The notes under the pieces were generated by a model that had not been told where the DNA came from, ran no database searches, and worked only from the letters and a program-made list of their open reading frames with translations. A DNA stretch of 64,000 nucleotides from CAZSSM01 sp964609385. GTDB taxonomy: Bacteria; Planctomycetota; Planctomycetia; Isosphaerales; Isosphaeraceae. The DNA lies in assembly GCA_964609385.1 (NCBI GenBank), contig CAZSSM010000006.1:76088-140087 (forward strand), given 5' to 3'. Positions within the stretch are counted from its first letter, which is position 1, and every line of letters begins with the position of its first letter. The position numbers were made by a program, and so were the translations under genes. Below, in pieces: positions 25,600 to 34,682 of the stretch.

Positions 25600-26757
25600 A
25601 TGATTACGATGGTTTTGACCCTCGCGACCACATGGGCGTTGAGTTGGGGGGTGATCGAGGGAGTCGACGTCGGCGACCTCCGGCTCGATGACGCGATCCC
25701 GACGATCGACTTGGACGGTGACCGGTCCCGACAGGTCGTGGTCGATCGCGAGCCAGGCCAGTATCTCGGTCACCCGACGACCGTGCTGTTGGAGGACGGC
25801 CGGACGATACTCTGCGTCTATCCGGGCGGCCACGGACGCGGACCGATCTTCCTGAAACGGAGTGAGGACGGGGGCCGGACCTGGTCCGAACGGCTGTCAA
25901 CGCCGGAGAACTGGGCCACCAGCTTGGAGGTCCCGACGATCCACAGGGTCGTCGACCCCGAAGGAATCAAGCGATTGATCCTGTTCTCGGGGCTGTATCC
26001 GGTCCGGTTGAGCGTCTCGGAGGACGACGGTCGGACTTGGACGCCGTTAAATCCGGTCGGCGATTGGGGCGGAATCGTGACAATGAGTTCGGTGCTGGCC
26101 GTCGGTGAAGAGCCCGGCCGGTATATGGCGCTGTTCCACGACGATGGCCGATTCCTCCGAAATACCGGGCGCCGAGACCGGTTCTTCGTCTACAAATCGC
26201 TCTCCGAGGACGGGGGACTGACCTGGTCCAAGCCCGAGCCGATCGCCACCCACACCTCGGCCTACCTCTGCGAGCCCGGCGCGATCCGGTCGCCCGACGG
26301 CCGCCAGATCGCCGTCCTGCTCCGCGAGAACTCGAGACGGTATAACTCGTTCCTGATCACCAGCGACGACGAGGGCGAAACGTGGTCCGAGCCGCGACAA
26401 GTCCCTGCCGCATTGACCGGGGACCGCCACGTGGGCGTCTACGCCCCGGACGGTCGGCTCTTCATCTCGTTCCGTGACCAGGCCCGAGTGAGCCCGACCC
26501 TCGGCGATTGGGTCGCCTGGGTCGGCACCTATGAGGACCTGATCGCTGGTCGAGAAGGGCAATATCGGGTCCGGCTCAAGGACAACCACGTCCGCGCTGA
26601 CTGCGCCTACCCCGGGGTCGAGCGACTGCCCGACGGCACGATCGTCACGACCACCTACGGGCACTGGGATCCCGGTCAGTCCCCCTACATCCTCAGCGTT
26701 CGGCTCCGACTCGAGGAACTCGATGCGCTGGCCTCGGAGGCCGATCCCACCCCCTGA
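25600..26757 (+). CDS. Exported sialidase/BNR-repeat protein
   Basis: 385 residues from the ATG at 25600, chosen since GGGGAG lies 9 bases before it; ATG 25594 and GTG 25570 are also in frame. The N-terminus is a signal peptide (about 1-20). Four Asp-box motifs S-x-D-x-G-x-T-W are visible (SEDGGRTW, SEDDGRTW, SEDGGLTW, SDDEGETW), as in six-bladed sialidase-type beta-propellers. Family members hydrolyse sialic acids or other glycosides, but many propellers of this type are not enzymes. The context (acetylesterase, DUF1080) favours glycan breakdown. Confidence 0.83.
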   Translation: MITMVLTLATTWALSWGVIEGVDVGDLRLDDAIPTIDLDGDRSRQVVVDREPGQYLGHPTTVLLEDGRTILCVYPGGHGRGPIFLKRSEDGGRTWSERLSTPENWATSLEVPTIHRVVDPEGIKRLILFSGLYPVRLSVSEDDGRTWTPLNPVGDWGGIVTMSSVLAVGEEPGRYMALFHDDGRFLRNTGRRDRFFVYKSLSEDGGLTWSKPEPIATHTSAYLCEPGAIRSPDGRQIAVLLRENSRRYNSFLITSDDEGETWSEPRQVPAALTGDRHVGVYAPDGRLFISFRDQARVSPTLGDWVAWVGTYEDLIAGREGQYRVRLKDNHVRADCAYPGVERLPDGTIVTTTYGHWDPGQSPYILSVRLRLEELDALASEADPTP

Positions 26758-26936
26758 GTCGAGGGGACGGATCGCCCTCGAGGCATCCGGTCGACTCACT
26801 CGATCGGTCCTCGCATAATCTTCATGCCTCTTGCATCCAGTCCAGCGGTCCGTAACATCGAACCCACAACGACCGGCCCGGCGATCCTCCTGCGGCCCGG
26901 TCACCCTCCGAGCATGGCACCCCTTTTCCCGACGAG

Positions 26937-27749
26937 ATGGCTGCGATGATCATGACCCTCAGCGTCCATCCTCAATCGATCCGTCGCGGTCCAGTCTTGT
27001 CGGCATTGCTGCTGTCGAGTCTGATCCTATCAACACTGGGCTGGGAGCCGGTCCGGGCCGGTGAGGCCGATCCCGACGCCTGGGTTACGCTGACCGATGG
27101 CTCCGACTTCGCCCCCTTCCGCGACAACGGCCACGCCTTCTATCGCGCCCTCGACGTGATGCTCGATCCTAAGAACCCCCGGAGGCTCAAGGGGATCGCC
27201 GATCCCGATGGGCCGATCCTGGTCAACGGACCCGGTCGAACCAAGAACCTCTACACCCGCGAGCAGTTCGGTGATGTTGAGGTCGCCTGCGAGTTCTTCA
27301 TCTCGGAGAACTCGAACGCGGGGGTCAAGCTCCTAGGGATCTATGAAGTTCAGATTTATGACAGCTACCGGGCTTCAATCCCGTTGGCGAAACACTCCGG
27401 CGGCATCTATCCACGCTCGGTGAACAAGCCGTTCTACCGGCACATCGACGAGGGTTACCCACCGCTGGTCAACGCGGCCAAGCCGCCGGGCACCTGGCAG
27501 ACTCTGGAGATCGTCTTCCGAACCGCCCGGTTCGATGAAGAGGGCCGCAAGGTAGCCAACGCCGTCTTCGAGTCGGTCGTGCTCAACGGCCAGATCGTCC
27601 ATCGCGACCAGGAAGTCCCGCAGCCGACCGGCTCGGCCTGGAAATTCCGTCGCGAACCGACCACGGGCACGCTCATGCTCCAGGCCGACCACGGGCCGGT
27701 CGCCTTCCGCAACGTCCGCGTCCGACGCCTCGGACCGGACGCGTCCTGA
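26937..27749 (+). CDS. Exported DUF1080 (3-keto-disaccharide hydrolase domain) protein, first copy
   Basis: 270 residues with an N-terminal signal peptide (about 15-41, ending VRA). The ATG at 26937 was taken; ATG 26946 is possible, and neither has a strong ribosome-binding site. The remainder is a single concanavalin-like DUF1080 domain with the DVEVACEFFISENSNAGV strand pair, YEVQIYDSY, and a C-terminal GPVAFRNVRVRRL strand. The domain has been linked to hydrolysis of 3-keto-glycosides in Bacteroidetes. It is paired with a second DUF1080 gene 90 bases downstream. Confidence 0.85.
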   Translation: MAAMIMTLSVHPQSIRRGPVLSALLLSSLILSTLGWEPVRAGEADPDAWVTLTDGSDFAPFRDNGHAFYRALDVMLDPKNPRRLKGIADPDGPILVNGPGRTKNLYTREQFGDVEVACEFFISENSNAGVKLLGIYEVQIYDSYRASIPLAKHSGGIYPRSVNKPFYRHIDEGYPPLVNAAKPPGTWQTLEIVFRTARFDEEGRKVANAVFESVVLNGQIVHRDQEVPQPTGSAWKFRREPTTGTLMLQADHGPVAFRNVRVRRLGPDAS

Positions 27750-27839
27750 AGCCAAGGGATCCGGATCCAACGGAACCTTGACCCTCGCAAGCTGTTCAAT
27801 CCACCCTCTCCACACCCTCGATCGATCGGAGTCCTTCCC

Positions 27840-28505
27840 ATGCGCGGATCGTTGTTGTCGACCTCCTCTCTCTGCTCCTCAATGGTGGCCCTGAGCCTGT
27901 TCATCGGCGTCGCCGAGGCCGAGGAGATCGCTCTGTTCAACGGTGAGAACCTCAACGGCTGGTCGGCGGTCCTAAGCGACCCGAACGTCGCCAAGGAGGA
28001 CGTTTGGAGCGTCCGTGACGGCGTCCTGGTCTGCAAAGGCAAGCCGACCGGTTACATCCGGACCGAGCGCGACGACTTCCAGAACTATCGGTTGACCCTC
28101 CAATGGCGATGGCCCGAGGGGACCGAGGGCGGCAACAACGGCCTGTTGGTTCACACCAGCGAGCCGGGCGCCTTGGGGATCTGGCCGAAGTCGCTCGAGG
28201 TCCAGTTGTTCCGTGGCAACGCTGGCGACTTCTGGGAGATCGGCAACGAAATCGACACGGAGGATGAGGAAAACCGCAAGAAGGGGCGTCGACACCTCAA
28301 CCTGACCGACGGTTCGGAGAAGCCGATCGGTCAATGGAACACGATGGTCGTGACCTGCAAAGGAGACGAGATCGTCGTCCTCGTCAACGGCGACGAGGTC
28401 AACCGCGGCACCAACTGCAGCGCCACCCAAGGGGCCATCTGCCTCCAGTCGGAAGGCGCTCCGATCGAGTTCCGCAACATCGTCCTAACGACGCTGGACG
28501 ACTGA
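27840..28505 (+). CDS. Exported DUF1080 (3-keto-disaccharide hydrolase domain) protein, second copy
   Basis: 221 residues with a signal peptide (about 1-27, ending AEA). The single DUF1080 domain starts with IALFNGENLNGW and contains the typical WRWPEGTEGGNNGLLVH region, a LEVQL strand and a final EFRNIVLTTL strand. It is more typical of the family than the preceding copy and shares only general similarity with it. The pair likely forms one transcript that ends at the hairpin 40 bases downstream. Confidence 0.9.
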   Translation: MRGSLLSTSSLCSSMVALSLFIGVAEAEEIALFNGENLNGWSAVLSDPNVAKEDVWSVRDGVLVCKGKPTGYIRTERDDFQNYRLTLQWRWPEGTEGGNNGLLVHTSEPGALGIWPKSLEVQLFRGNAGDFWEIGNEIDTEDEENRKKGRRHLNLTDGSEKPIGQWNTMVVTCKGDEIVVLVNGDEVNRGTNCSATQGAICLQSEGAPIEFRNIVLTTLDD

Positions 28506-28544
28506 TCGTTCTCGCACCTATGATTTCTTCCGTATCACTCGACT

Positions 28545-28583
28545 CCCATCGACGAGGATGTCTCGATCTTCGTCGATGGGTTT
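28545..28583 (+). terminator. Hairpin terminator after the DUF1080 pair
   Basis: A perfect 11-bp stem (CCCATCGACGA with TCGTCGATGGG) with a 14-base loop is followed directly by TTT. It separates the DUF1080 genes from the agmatine pathway genes. Confidence 0.65.
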
Positions 28584-28628
28584 CTCGACATTGATGACCG
28601 CAATCCAATCTGCCGTAGGGGCCAGCCG

Positions 28629-29561
28629 GTGTCAGGATCCACGAGCAAGTCGGTCCGGCTCGCCCTCATCCAGATGCGTTGCGTCGAGTCGGCCGAAGCC
28701 AACATGGAGGTGGCCGTCGATGCCCTCCAGGACGCGTCGCAACACGGGGCGCATGTAGCCTGCCTCCCCGAGCTGTTCCTCGGACCCTACTTCTGCCAGT
28801 CGGAGGACCCAGCCGTCTTCGACCGGGCCGAGCCGATCCCTGGGCCGTCCTCAGCGCGACTGGCCGAGGTGGCGCAACGGACCGGACTGACCCTCATCGC
28901 CCCGCTCTTCGAGCGCAGGGCAGCCGGGATCTACCACAACTCCCTGGTCGTGCTCGAGCCAAACGGATCGCCGATCCGGATCTACCGAAAGATGCACATT
29001 CCGGACGATCCTCTTTTTTACGAGAAGTATTATTTCACTCCGGGAGATCTCGGATTCCAGACCGTTCCGACCCAGCATGCCAATTTAGGACCCTTGATCT
29101 GCTGGGACCAATGGTATCCCGAAGCGGCTCGGCTGACGGCGCTCCGGGGCGCGGAGATCCTGTTCTATCCCACCGCTATCGGCTGGCATCCATCGGAGAA
29201 GGCCGAGTTCGGTGACGATCAGTTCGAGGCGTGGCGGATCGTTCAGCGTGGTCATGCGATCGCCAACGGAGTCTTCGTCGCGGCGATCAACCGCGTCGGC
29301 CACGAAGGTCCGGTCGATGGTGGCATCGAATTCTGGGGCGGCTCGTTTGTGGCCGACCCGTTCGGCCGGATCATCGCCGAGGCCGGTTCCGAGCCGGAGA
29401 CCCTCGTCGTCGACTGTGATCTGGGTCGGATCGAGGAAACTCGGCGCCATTGGCCGTTCCTTCGCGATCGACGGATCGACGCTTACCAGGGGCTCGACCG
29501 TCGATGGCTCGGGAGAGGCCCCAACGATCCGCCCGTCGCGACTTCGACACTGCTCTCATGA
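28629..29561 (+). CDS. aguB: N-carbamoylputrescine amidase
   Basis: 310 residues from the GTG at 28629, the only start upstream of the conserved region; GGGG lies about 9 bases before it. The nitrilase-fold catalytic triad is Glu48 (CLPELF), Lys121 (RKMHIPDDP) and Cys158 (LICWDQWYPE). The segments FLGPYFCQ and FYEKYYFTPGD are typical of the AguB group, which hydrolyses N-carbamoylputrescine to putrescine, CO2 and ammonia. The next gene overlaps by four bases and encodes the preceding enzyme of the route, which strongly supports the assignment. Confidence 0.94.
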   Translation: MSGSTSKSVRLALIQMRCVESAEANMEVAVDALQDASQHGAHVACLPELFLGPYFCQSEDPAVFDRAEPIPGPSSARLAEVAQRTGLTLIAPLFERRAAGIYHNSLVVLEPNGSPIRIYRKMHIPDDPLFYEKYYFTPGDLGFQTVPTQHANLGPLICWDQWYPEAARLTALRGAEILFYPTAIGWHPSEKAEFGDDQFEAWRIVQRGHAIANGVFVAAINRVGHEGPVDGGIEFWGGSFVADPFGRIIAEAGSEPETLVVDCDLGRIEETRRHWPFLRDRRIDAYQGLDRRWLGRGPNDPPVATSTLLS

Positions 29562-30733
29562 ACGAGCCGACGCCCCCGGACCAACTCCTGCAGGCCGGGC
29601 CGATCCCACGTGCATTGGGATACCGGTTGCCCGCCGAGTGGGAGCCACACAACGCGACCTGGATCGCCTGGCCACACCGTCGCCAGGATTGGCCCGGCAA
29701 GTTCGCGACGATCCCCTGGGTCTTCGTCGAGATCGTCCGCGCCCTGACCGAGAGCGAACCGGTCACGATCCTCGTCCGCGGCGGGTTCGAGCAACTTCGG
29801 GTCGAGCGGATGCTGGCCTCCCAAGGCGTCGACCTTGAACAGGTCCAGTTCCACCACATCGCCACCGACCGCGCCTGGCTCCGCGACACCGCGCCGAGCT
29901 TCCTGGTGCGCCCTCCGCAGTATCGGACCGATTTGGTCGCAGCGGTCCCATGGCGGTTCAACGGTTGGGCCAAGTATTCCAACCATCGACGCGATGCACG
30001 CGTAGCACATGCGATCGCCGAGTGTTGCCATCTGACTACGTTTCAACCCGACGTCGGAGCGCCAAGGGGACGAGCCCGCCGGTTCGTGCTCGAAGGGGGC
30101 GCCATCGACGTCAATGGACGAGGGACGCTCTTGACGACGGAGCAGTGTCTGCTCAGCCCTATTCAGGCACGCAATCCGGGCGTCACCCGCGAGCAGGTCG
30201 AGGATGTGCTCGCGGACTACCTCGGCATCCGTCGCGTCGTCTGGCTGGGACGCGGGATCATCGGCGACGACACACATGGCCATGTCGATGACATCGCCCG
30301 ATTCGTTGGCCCGCGCACCGTTGTGGCCGCGCGGTCGGATCAAGCCGACGACCCCAACCGACCGATCCTTGAGGAGAACTGGCGACGCCTCGAAACCGCC
30401 GTCGATCAGGACGGTCAACCGCTCCGACTGATCGCCCTGCCGATGCCCAGCGCCATCCGCTTCGAAGGCGAGCGGTTGCCCGCCAGCTACGCCAACTTCT
30501 ACATCGCCAATAAGCACGTGCTGGTCCCAACGTTTAATGACCCGGCCGACCGACACGCGCTGAACATCCTCGCCGAGGCGATGCCCGACCGCCAGGTCGT
30601 TGGCATCCACGCCGTCGATCTCGTCCTGGGCCTAGGCACCATCCACTGCCTCACCCATGAAGAACCGCTTGCCCCCGACGAACCGGACGAAGCCGATACC
30701 GACGTCGATCATTCGGCCCCGAGCTGGAACTGA
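29558..30733 (+). CDS. aguA: Agmatine deiminase
   Basis: 391 residues from the ATG at 29558, which overlaps the aguB stop (ATGA). The open frame begins earlier, at 29450, but that part is inside aguB. The guanidine-modifying fold residues are intact: Asp110 in WLRDTAP, Glu179 in EGGAID, His242 in GHVDD and nucleophile Cys364 in GTIHCLTHEE. The enzyme converts agmatine to N-carbamoylputrescine and ammonia. With aguB it forms a two-step route from agmatine to putrescine. The source of agmatine (arginine decarboxylase) is not in the window. Confidence 0.95.
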   Translation: MNEPTPPDQLLQAGPIPRALGYRLPAEWEPHNATWIAWPHRRQDWPGKFATIPWVFVEIVRALTESEPVTILVRGGFEQLRVERMLASQGVDLEQVQFHHIATDRAWLRDTAPSFLVRPPQYRTDLVAAVPWRFNGWAKYSNHRRDARVAHAIAECCHLTTFQPDVGAPRGRARRFVLEGGAIDVNGRGTLLTTEQCLLSPIQARNPGVTREQVEDVLADYLGIRRVVWLGRGIIGDDTHGHVDDIARFVGPRTVVAARSDQADDPNRPILEENWRRLETAVDQDGQPLRLIALPMPSAIRFEGERLPASYANFYIANKHVLVPTFNDPADRHALNILAEAMPDRQVVGIHAVDLVLGLGTIHCLTHEEPLAPDEPDEADTDVDHSAPSWN

Positions 30734-30914
30734 TCGGGACGTCAGGCAATCTCGGAACCCTCGAGGTCCTCGTCTCGTCCAAAGGGGGAGAATTGGCCGG
30801 GACCAAAGTGATCCGTCGACACGGGTCGCCGATGTCCGAGCGCCGATCTCCACCTTCGGACCGCCGACGGATTAGCCGTCGAGTCCCTTCCGGTTTCTCC
30901 ATGGATTTTCAAAC

Positions 30915-32783
30915 ATGTCTTTTGAATCACGACTTGCCTGCGGAAAGCGATTCGGAATCCTGACGGCGTTCGCGATCGGTTGCGGATTACTGGGAATCAC
31001 GGTCGGATGTGAGCCGGAGCAGTCTGCCAAGGAGAAGACCGATCGTTTCAACGAAGCCGGCGAAGGGGGGATCTCCACATACGAGTCTTACGAGTCTGCC
31101 GCTGAAGACCGTTTCGACCGCGCTGGAGACCCTGGGCCGATGAGGAGCGGCCTCTCCGAGGCGATGGACTCCGCGCCCGACACTGCTGGCCGCGACCGAA
31201 GTAACCGGGCCGAACTATTCAGCGATGGTCGGAGGGAAAGCAAGCTCGCACCGTCTTCCGAGATGGGGATCGAAGTGGACCGGTTGTCGATGAGTCCCAT
31301 CGCAGAAGCGGTTACTGAAGAACTCAGAGTTCCGACGCCTGTTATTCCGGACGATTTCAACACAGAAGAATACGATAAGATCGAGGAGAATTCGTTTACG
31401 CTGGTCAAGGACGAGCCGCTCTCGACCTTCTCGATCGATGTCGACACAGCCTCGTACGCCAACGTCCGGCGGTTCCTGACCGAGGGTCGGCTCCCACCGG
31501 CCGGTGCAGTGCGGATCGAGGAGATGGTCAATTATTTCGAGTATAACGACCCGGCACCTAGCGACGACGAGGCACCCTTTGCCGTCTCGATGGAATCGGC
31601 CTCCTGCCCATGGAAGCCGGACCACAAGTTGGTCCGGATCGGGATCAAGGGGCGGATCCTGGAGGGACCGCGCCCCGACAGCAACTTGGTCTTCCTGATC
31701 GACGTCTCGGGCTCGATGAACAGCCCGGACAAGCTGCCGCTGCTGGTCGAGTCGATGAAGATGCTGGTGCGCAACCTCAGGCCGCGCGATCGGGTGGCGA
31801 TCGTCGTCTACGCGGGCAGCTCGGGCCTGGTCCTCGATTCGACGTCCGGTGATCAGAAGGATCGGATCCTGGGCGCTTTGGACCGATTGCAGGCTGGCGG
31901 CTCGACCAACGGCGGGCAGGGGATCGAGCTGGCCTACCGAGTGGCCGCCGACCATTTCATCGAGGGCGGCGTCAACCGCGTGATCCTCGCCTCCGACGGC
32001 GACTTCAACGTCGGTGTCACCGACCGTGGCTCGCTGGTCGACCTGATCGCGGAGAAGGCCGAGAGCGGCGTCTTCTTGAGCGTCCTCGGGTTCGGTCGGG
32101 GCAACCTCCAGGACGCCCAGATGGAAGCGATCGCTGATCGGGGTAACGGAAACTACGCCTACATCGATTCAATGAATGAAGGGCGACGTGTGCTCGTCGA
32201 TCAGATCAGCTCGACGTTGGTGACGATCGCCAAGGACGTCAAGTTGCAGGTCGAGTTCAACCCGATGAAGGTGGCGGCGTTCCGCCTGATCGGCTATGAG
32301 AACCGGGTTCTGGCCCACCAGGATTTCAACGACGACCGCAAGGACGCCGGCGAGATCGGCGCCGGCCACTCGGTGACGGCGCTTTATGAGGTGGTCCCGC
32401 TCGGCGTCCCGCTGGAGTGGGCCGGCATCGACGACCTCAAATATCAGGAGCCCCGGACGCTCAGCGAATCGGCCGCCAGCGACGAGTTGCTCACGCTCAA
32501 GCTCCGCTACAAGGAGCCCGACGCCGAGACGAGCCAACTGCTCAGCATCCCGTTGGACGACTCCGATGTCGTCTTCGACGAGTCGAGCCGGAACCTCCGC
32601 TTCGCCGCCGCCGTCGCCCAGTTCGGTATGATCCTCCGCGACTCGCCCCACCGCGGCGCGATGTCTTTGGAAGACGTCCGCGCCATCGCCCGAGACGCCA
32701 TCGACGGCCGCGATGATGACCTCCGCTGGGAGTTCCTCGACCTCGTCGGCCGCGCCATCAGCCTTGGCGCCTCGGGTGGCTGA
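30915..32783 (+). CDS. VWA-domain lipoprotein with C-terminal DUF3520
   Basis: 622 residues. A lipobox GITVGC ends the signal peptide, so the mature protein would start with lipidated Cys32. After an acidic linker comes the YfbK-type N-terminal domain (LSTFSIDVDTASYANVRR, about 165-182). A von Willebrand A domain follows with the MIDAS motif DVSGSMNS near residue 262 and the later TNGGQGI and SDGDFNVG elements. The C-terminal third matches DUF3520. VWA domains bind ligands through a divalent metal; the role of this surface lipoprotein group is unknown, though it often accompanies ECF sigma factor genes. None lies next to it here. Confidence 0.88.
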   Translation: MSFESRLACGKRFGILTAFAIGCGLLGITVGCEPEQSAKEKTDRFNEAGEGGISTYESYESAAEDRFDRAGDPGPMRSGLSEAMDSAPDTAGRDRSNRAELFSDGRRESKLAPSSEMGIEVDRLSMSPIAEAVTEELRVPTPVIPDDFNTEEYDKIEENSFTLVKDEPLSTFSIDVDTASYANVRRFLTEGRLPPAGAVRIEEMVNYFEYNDPAPSDDEAPFAVSMESASCPWKPDHKLVRIGIKGRILEGPRPDSNLVFLIDVSGSMNSPDKLPLLVESMKMLVRNLRPRDRVAIVVYAGSSGLVLDSTSGDQKDRILGALDRLQAGGSTNGGQGIELAYRVAADHFIEGGVNRVILASDGDFNVGVTDRGSLVDLIAEKAESGVFLSVLGFGRGNLQDAQMEAIADRGNGNYAYIDSMNEGRRVLVDQISSTLVTIAKDVKLQVEFNPMKVAAFRLIGYENRVLAHQDFNDDRKDAGEIGAGHSVTALYEVVPLGVPLEWAGIDDLKYQEPRTLSESAASDELLTLKLRYKEPDAETSQLLSIPLDDSDVVFDESSRNLRFAAAVAQFGMILRDSPHRGAMSLEDVRAIARDAIDGRDDDLRWEFLDLVGRAISLGASGG

Positions 32784-32815
32784 CCATCCCGATCCGACCC
32801 ATGCATCAGCCACGA

Positions 32816-32847
32816 ACCCGAGGGCGATCCGATGGCCGCCCTCGGGT
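32816..32847 (+). terminator. Strong hairpin after the VWA lipoprotein gene
   Basis: A perfect 11-bp stem, ACCCGAGGGCG with CGCCCTCGGGT, and a 10-base loop lie 33 bases past the stop codon. No U-run follows. The remaining region to 33098 is AT-rich around 32880-32960 and holds no gene that I can see. Confidence 0.55.
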
Positions 32848-33098
32848 CGGAATCCCGGGGGTGACAATCAGCGCTCGGAACAACCTACCTTTTTCGACTT
32901 GCAAGAAGACTCACATCCTTATTCAGAACAGATACCTTCAAAGTCAGCCTCCGTCATAGACATTCCGCGGTATTTTTCTCGCCTCCAGGCCCGGCCCACC
33001 TATAATTGACGATCACGCCGGCGCCTGGTGGATCCACGTCCAAACCCGCCCCTGTCGTCCGTGCCGGCCAGCCGATCGGTTCAAACTCGAGAACCGTC

Positions 33099-34673
33099 AT
33101 GAATAGACCGAAGCCAGGCGCGTCGTCGCGCCCGAAGGCCAAGCGTTCCGGCCGACCGGGATCGGGGCCGGGCGCATCACGAAAGTCGGGCGGACGCCCT
33201 GGTCGTCCGCAGTCCGGCCCCGAGCGCCGACCCAAACCGTATCGCAAGCCGGGCCGCTCGGGAGATTCTCCGCATCGTCCCACGCTCGAGGGTGGTCCGG
33301 AGCGACTCCAAAAGATCCTGGCCCAAGCCGGCCTCGGATCGCGGCGCGCCTGTGAAGAACTGATCTCGCAGGGGCGCGTTGTCATCGACGGCCAGATCGT
33401 CCGTGAGCTGGGCTCCAAGGTCGATCCCCGCGCCTCCAAGATCACCGTCGATGGCGAGCCGATCGCCTTGGAAATGCCCGTCTACTACGCCGTGCACAAG
33501 CCCAAAGGGTACGTCTCGACCAATAACGATCCCGACGGTCGCCCTCGGGTCATCGACCTGCTCTCCGAAGTCCCCGAGCGGCTCTATGCGGTTGGTCGAC
33601 TCGACGAGGCCAGCGTTGGCCTAATCCTGCTGACCAACGACGGGGAACTGGCCCACCGACTGGCCCATCCCCGCTTCGGTGTCGAAAAGCGCTATCGGGC
33701 CGTCGTCGCGGGCTCGCCCGGTCCCGAGGTCTTCGAGAAGATGACCCAGGGCGTCTGGATCGCCGAAGGCAAGGTCCGCGCCCGCCGGGTCAAGGTGGTC
33801 GGCAAGCAAGGTCAGGCGACCGTCCTCGAGCTGGTCCTGGCCGAGGGCAAGAACCGTGAGGTCCGTCGGATGATGGCCCGTCTCGGACACAAAGTTATGA
33901 GTCTGACCCGCGTGGCCGTCGGACCGATCACCCTCAAAGGGTTGGCTTCGGGCGAGTCGCGGAAACTCAACCGACGAGAGGTCGAACAGCTTCGCGAGGC
34001 CATCGATCGCTCCAGCCGACCGATCGCCGAGCCTTCGAGAGGCTCGGAGTCCCGGGGACCGTCTCGGCCGTCATCGAAACCACGGACGAACGCCTCGGTT
34101 CCCAATCGACGGGGAGACGCCGGCCGTCAACGCCCTCGGAACGAGGTCGTCCTCGAGGAAGGTCCGGAGGTCCTTGATGCCGCCGCATTGCTTGGTGGTG
34201 GCCCTCGTGGTCAGGACAGCGCGGAGTCCCGTCGACGGATCCTCGGCCTGGCCCCGCATTCGTCACGACGGGCCGGCTCCAAACCTAAAGACCAAATGCG
34301 GCCCGGCGAATCGGCTCCGTCCAAGCCGACAGCGAACGATCGAAAACGCCCTCCGAGCCTCACAATGGTTCCGCTGTCCAGCCTGAACGACGAGGACGAT
34401 GAGCCGGTCACGCCCTTGTTCGGATCGGCCGATCGCTCCGAGTCCCATGCGGGACGTCGACGGTCCGACGACCGCCCCAGCCGTCCTCAATCGGGCGGTC
34501 CTCAATCGGGTCGACCGCGTTCCGGAGCCCGGCCGTTCAATCGCGATCGCGATGAAGATCAGGACGTCGGGCCGCAACGCAAGGTGCTCGGCATCGGCGG
34601 CAAGCCGGTCCGACCCCGTCGTTTCAAAGCCCGACCCACCTTCAAGAAACGACGACCGCCAACCTCGGAGTGA
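33099..34673 (+). CDS. Pseudouridine synthase of the RsuA/RluB group with long basic tails
   Basis: 524 residues from the ATG at 33099; the frame is open back to 33006. Residues 1-65 are Arg/Pro/Gly-rich. An S4 RNA-binding domain (LQKILAQAGLGSRRACEELI, about 68-87) is followed by the catalytic domain with the conserved GRLDEASVGLILLTNDG, whose Asp (about 168) attacks uridine, and by NREVRRM and VGPITLKGL. RluB modifies position 2605 of 23S rRNA in E. coli; the exact target here is not known. After about residue 310 a disordered tail of more than 200 residues rich in Arg, Ser and Pro follows, far beyond the usual 250-300 residue length. Confidence 0.9.
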   Translation: MNRPKPGASSRPKAKRSGRPGSGPGASRKSGGRPGRPQSGPERRPKPYRKPGRSGDSPHRPTLEGGPERLQKILAQAGLGSRRACEELISQGRVVIDGQIVRELGSKVDPRASKITVDGEPIALEMPVYYAVHKPKGYVSTNNDPDGRPRVIDLLSEVPERLYAVGRLDEASVGLILLTNDGELAHRLAHPRFGVEKRYRAVVAGSPGPEVFEKMTQGVWIAEGKVRARRVKVVGKQGQATVLELVLAEGKNREVRRMMARLGHKVMSLTRVAVGPITLKGLASGESRKLNRREVEQLREAIDRSSRPIAEPSRGSESRGPSRPSSKPRTNASVPNRRGDAGRQRPRNEVVLEEGPEVLDAAALLGGGPRGQDSAESRRRILGLAPHSSRRAGSKPKDQMRPGESAPSKPTANDRKRPPSLTMVPLSSLNDEDDEPVTPLFGSADRSESHAGRRRSDDRPSRPQSGGPQSGRPRSGARPFNRDRDEDQDVGPQRKVLGIGGKPVRPRRFKARPTFKKRRPPTSE

Positions 34674-34682
34674 CCCTCGGTG

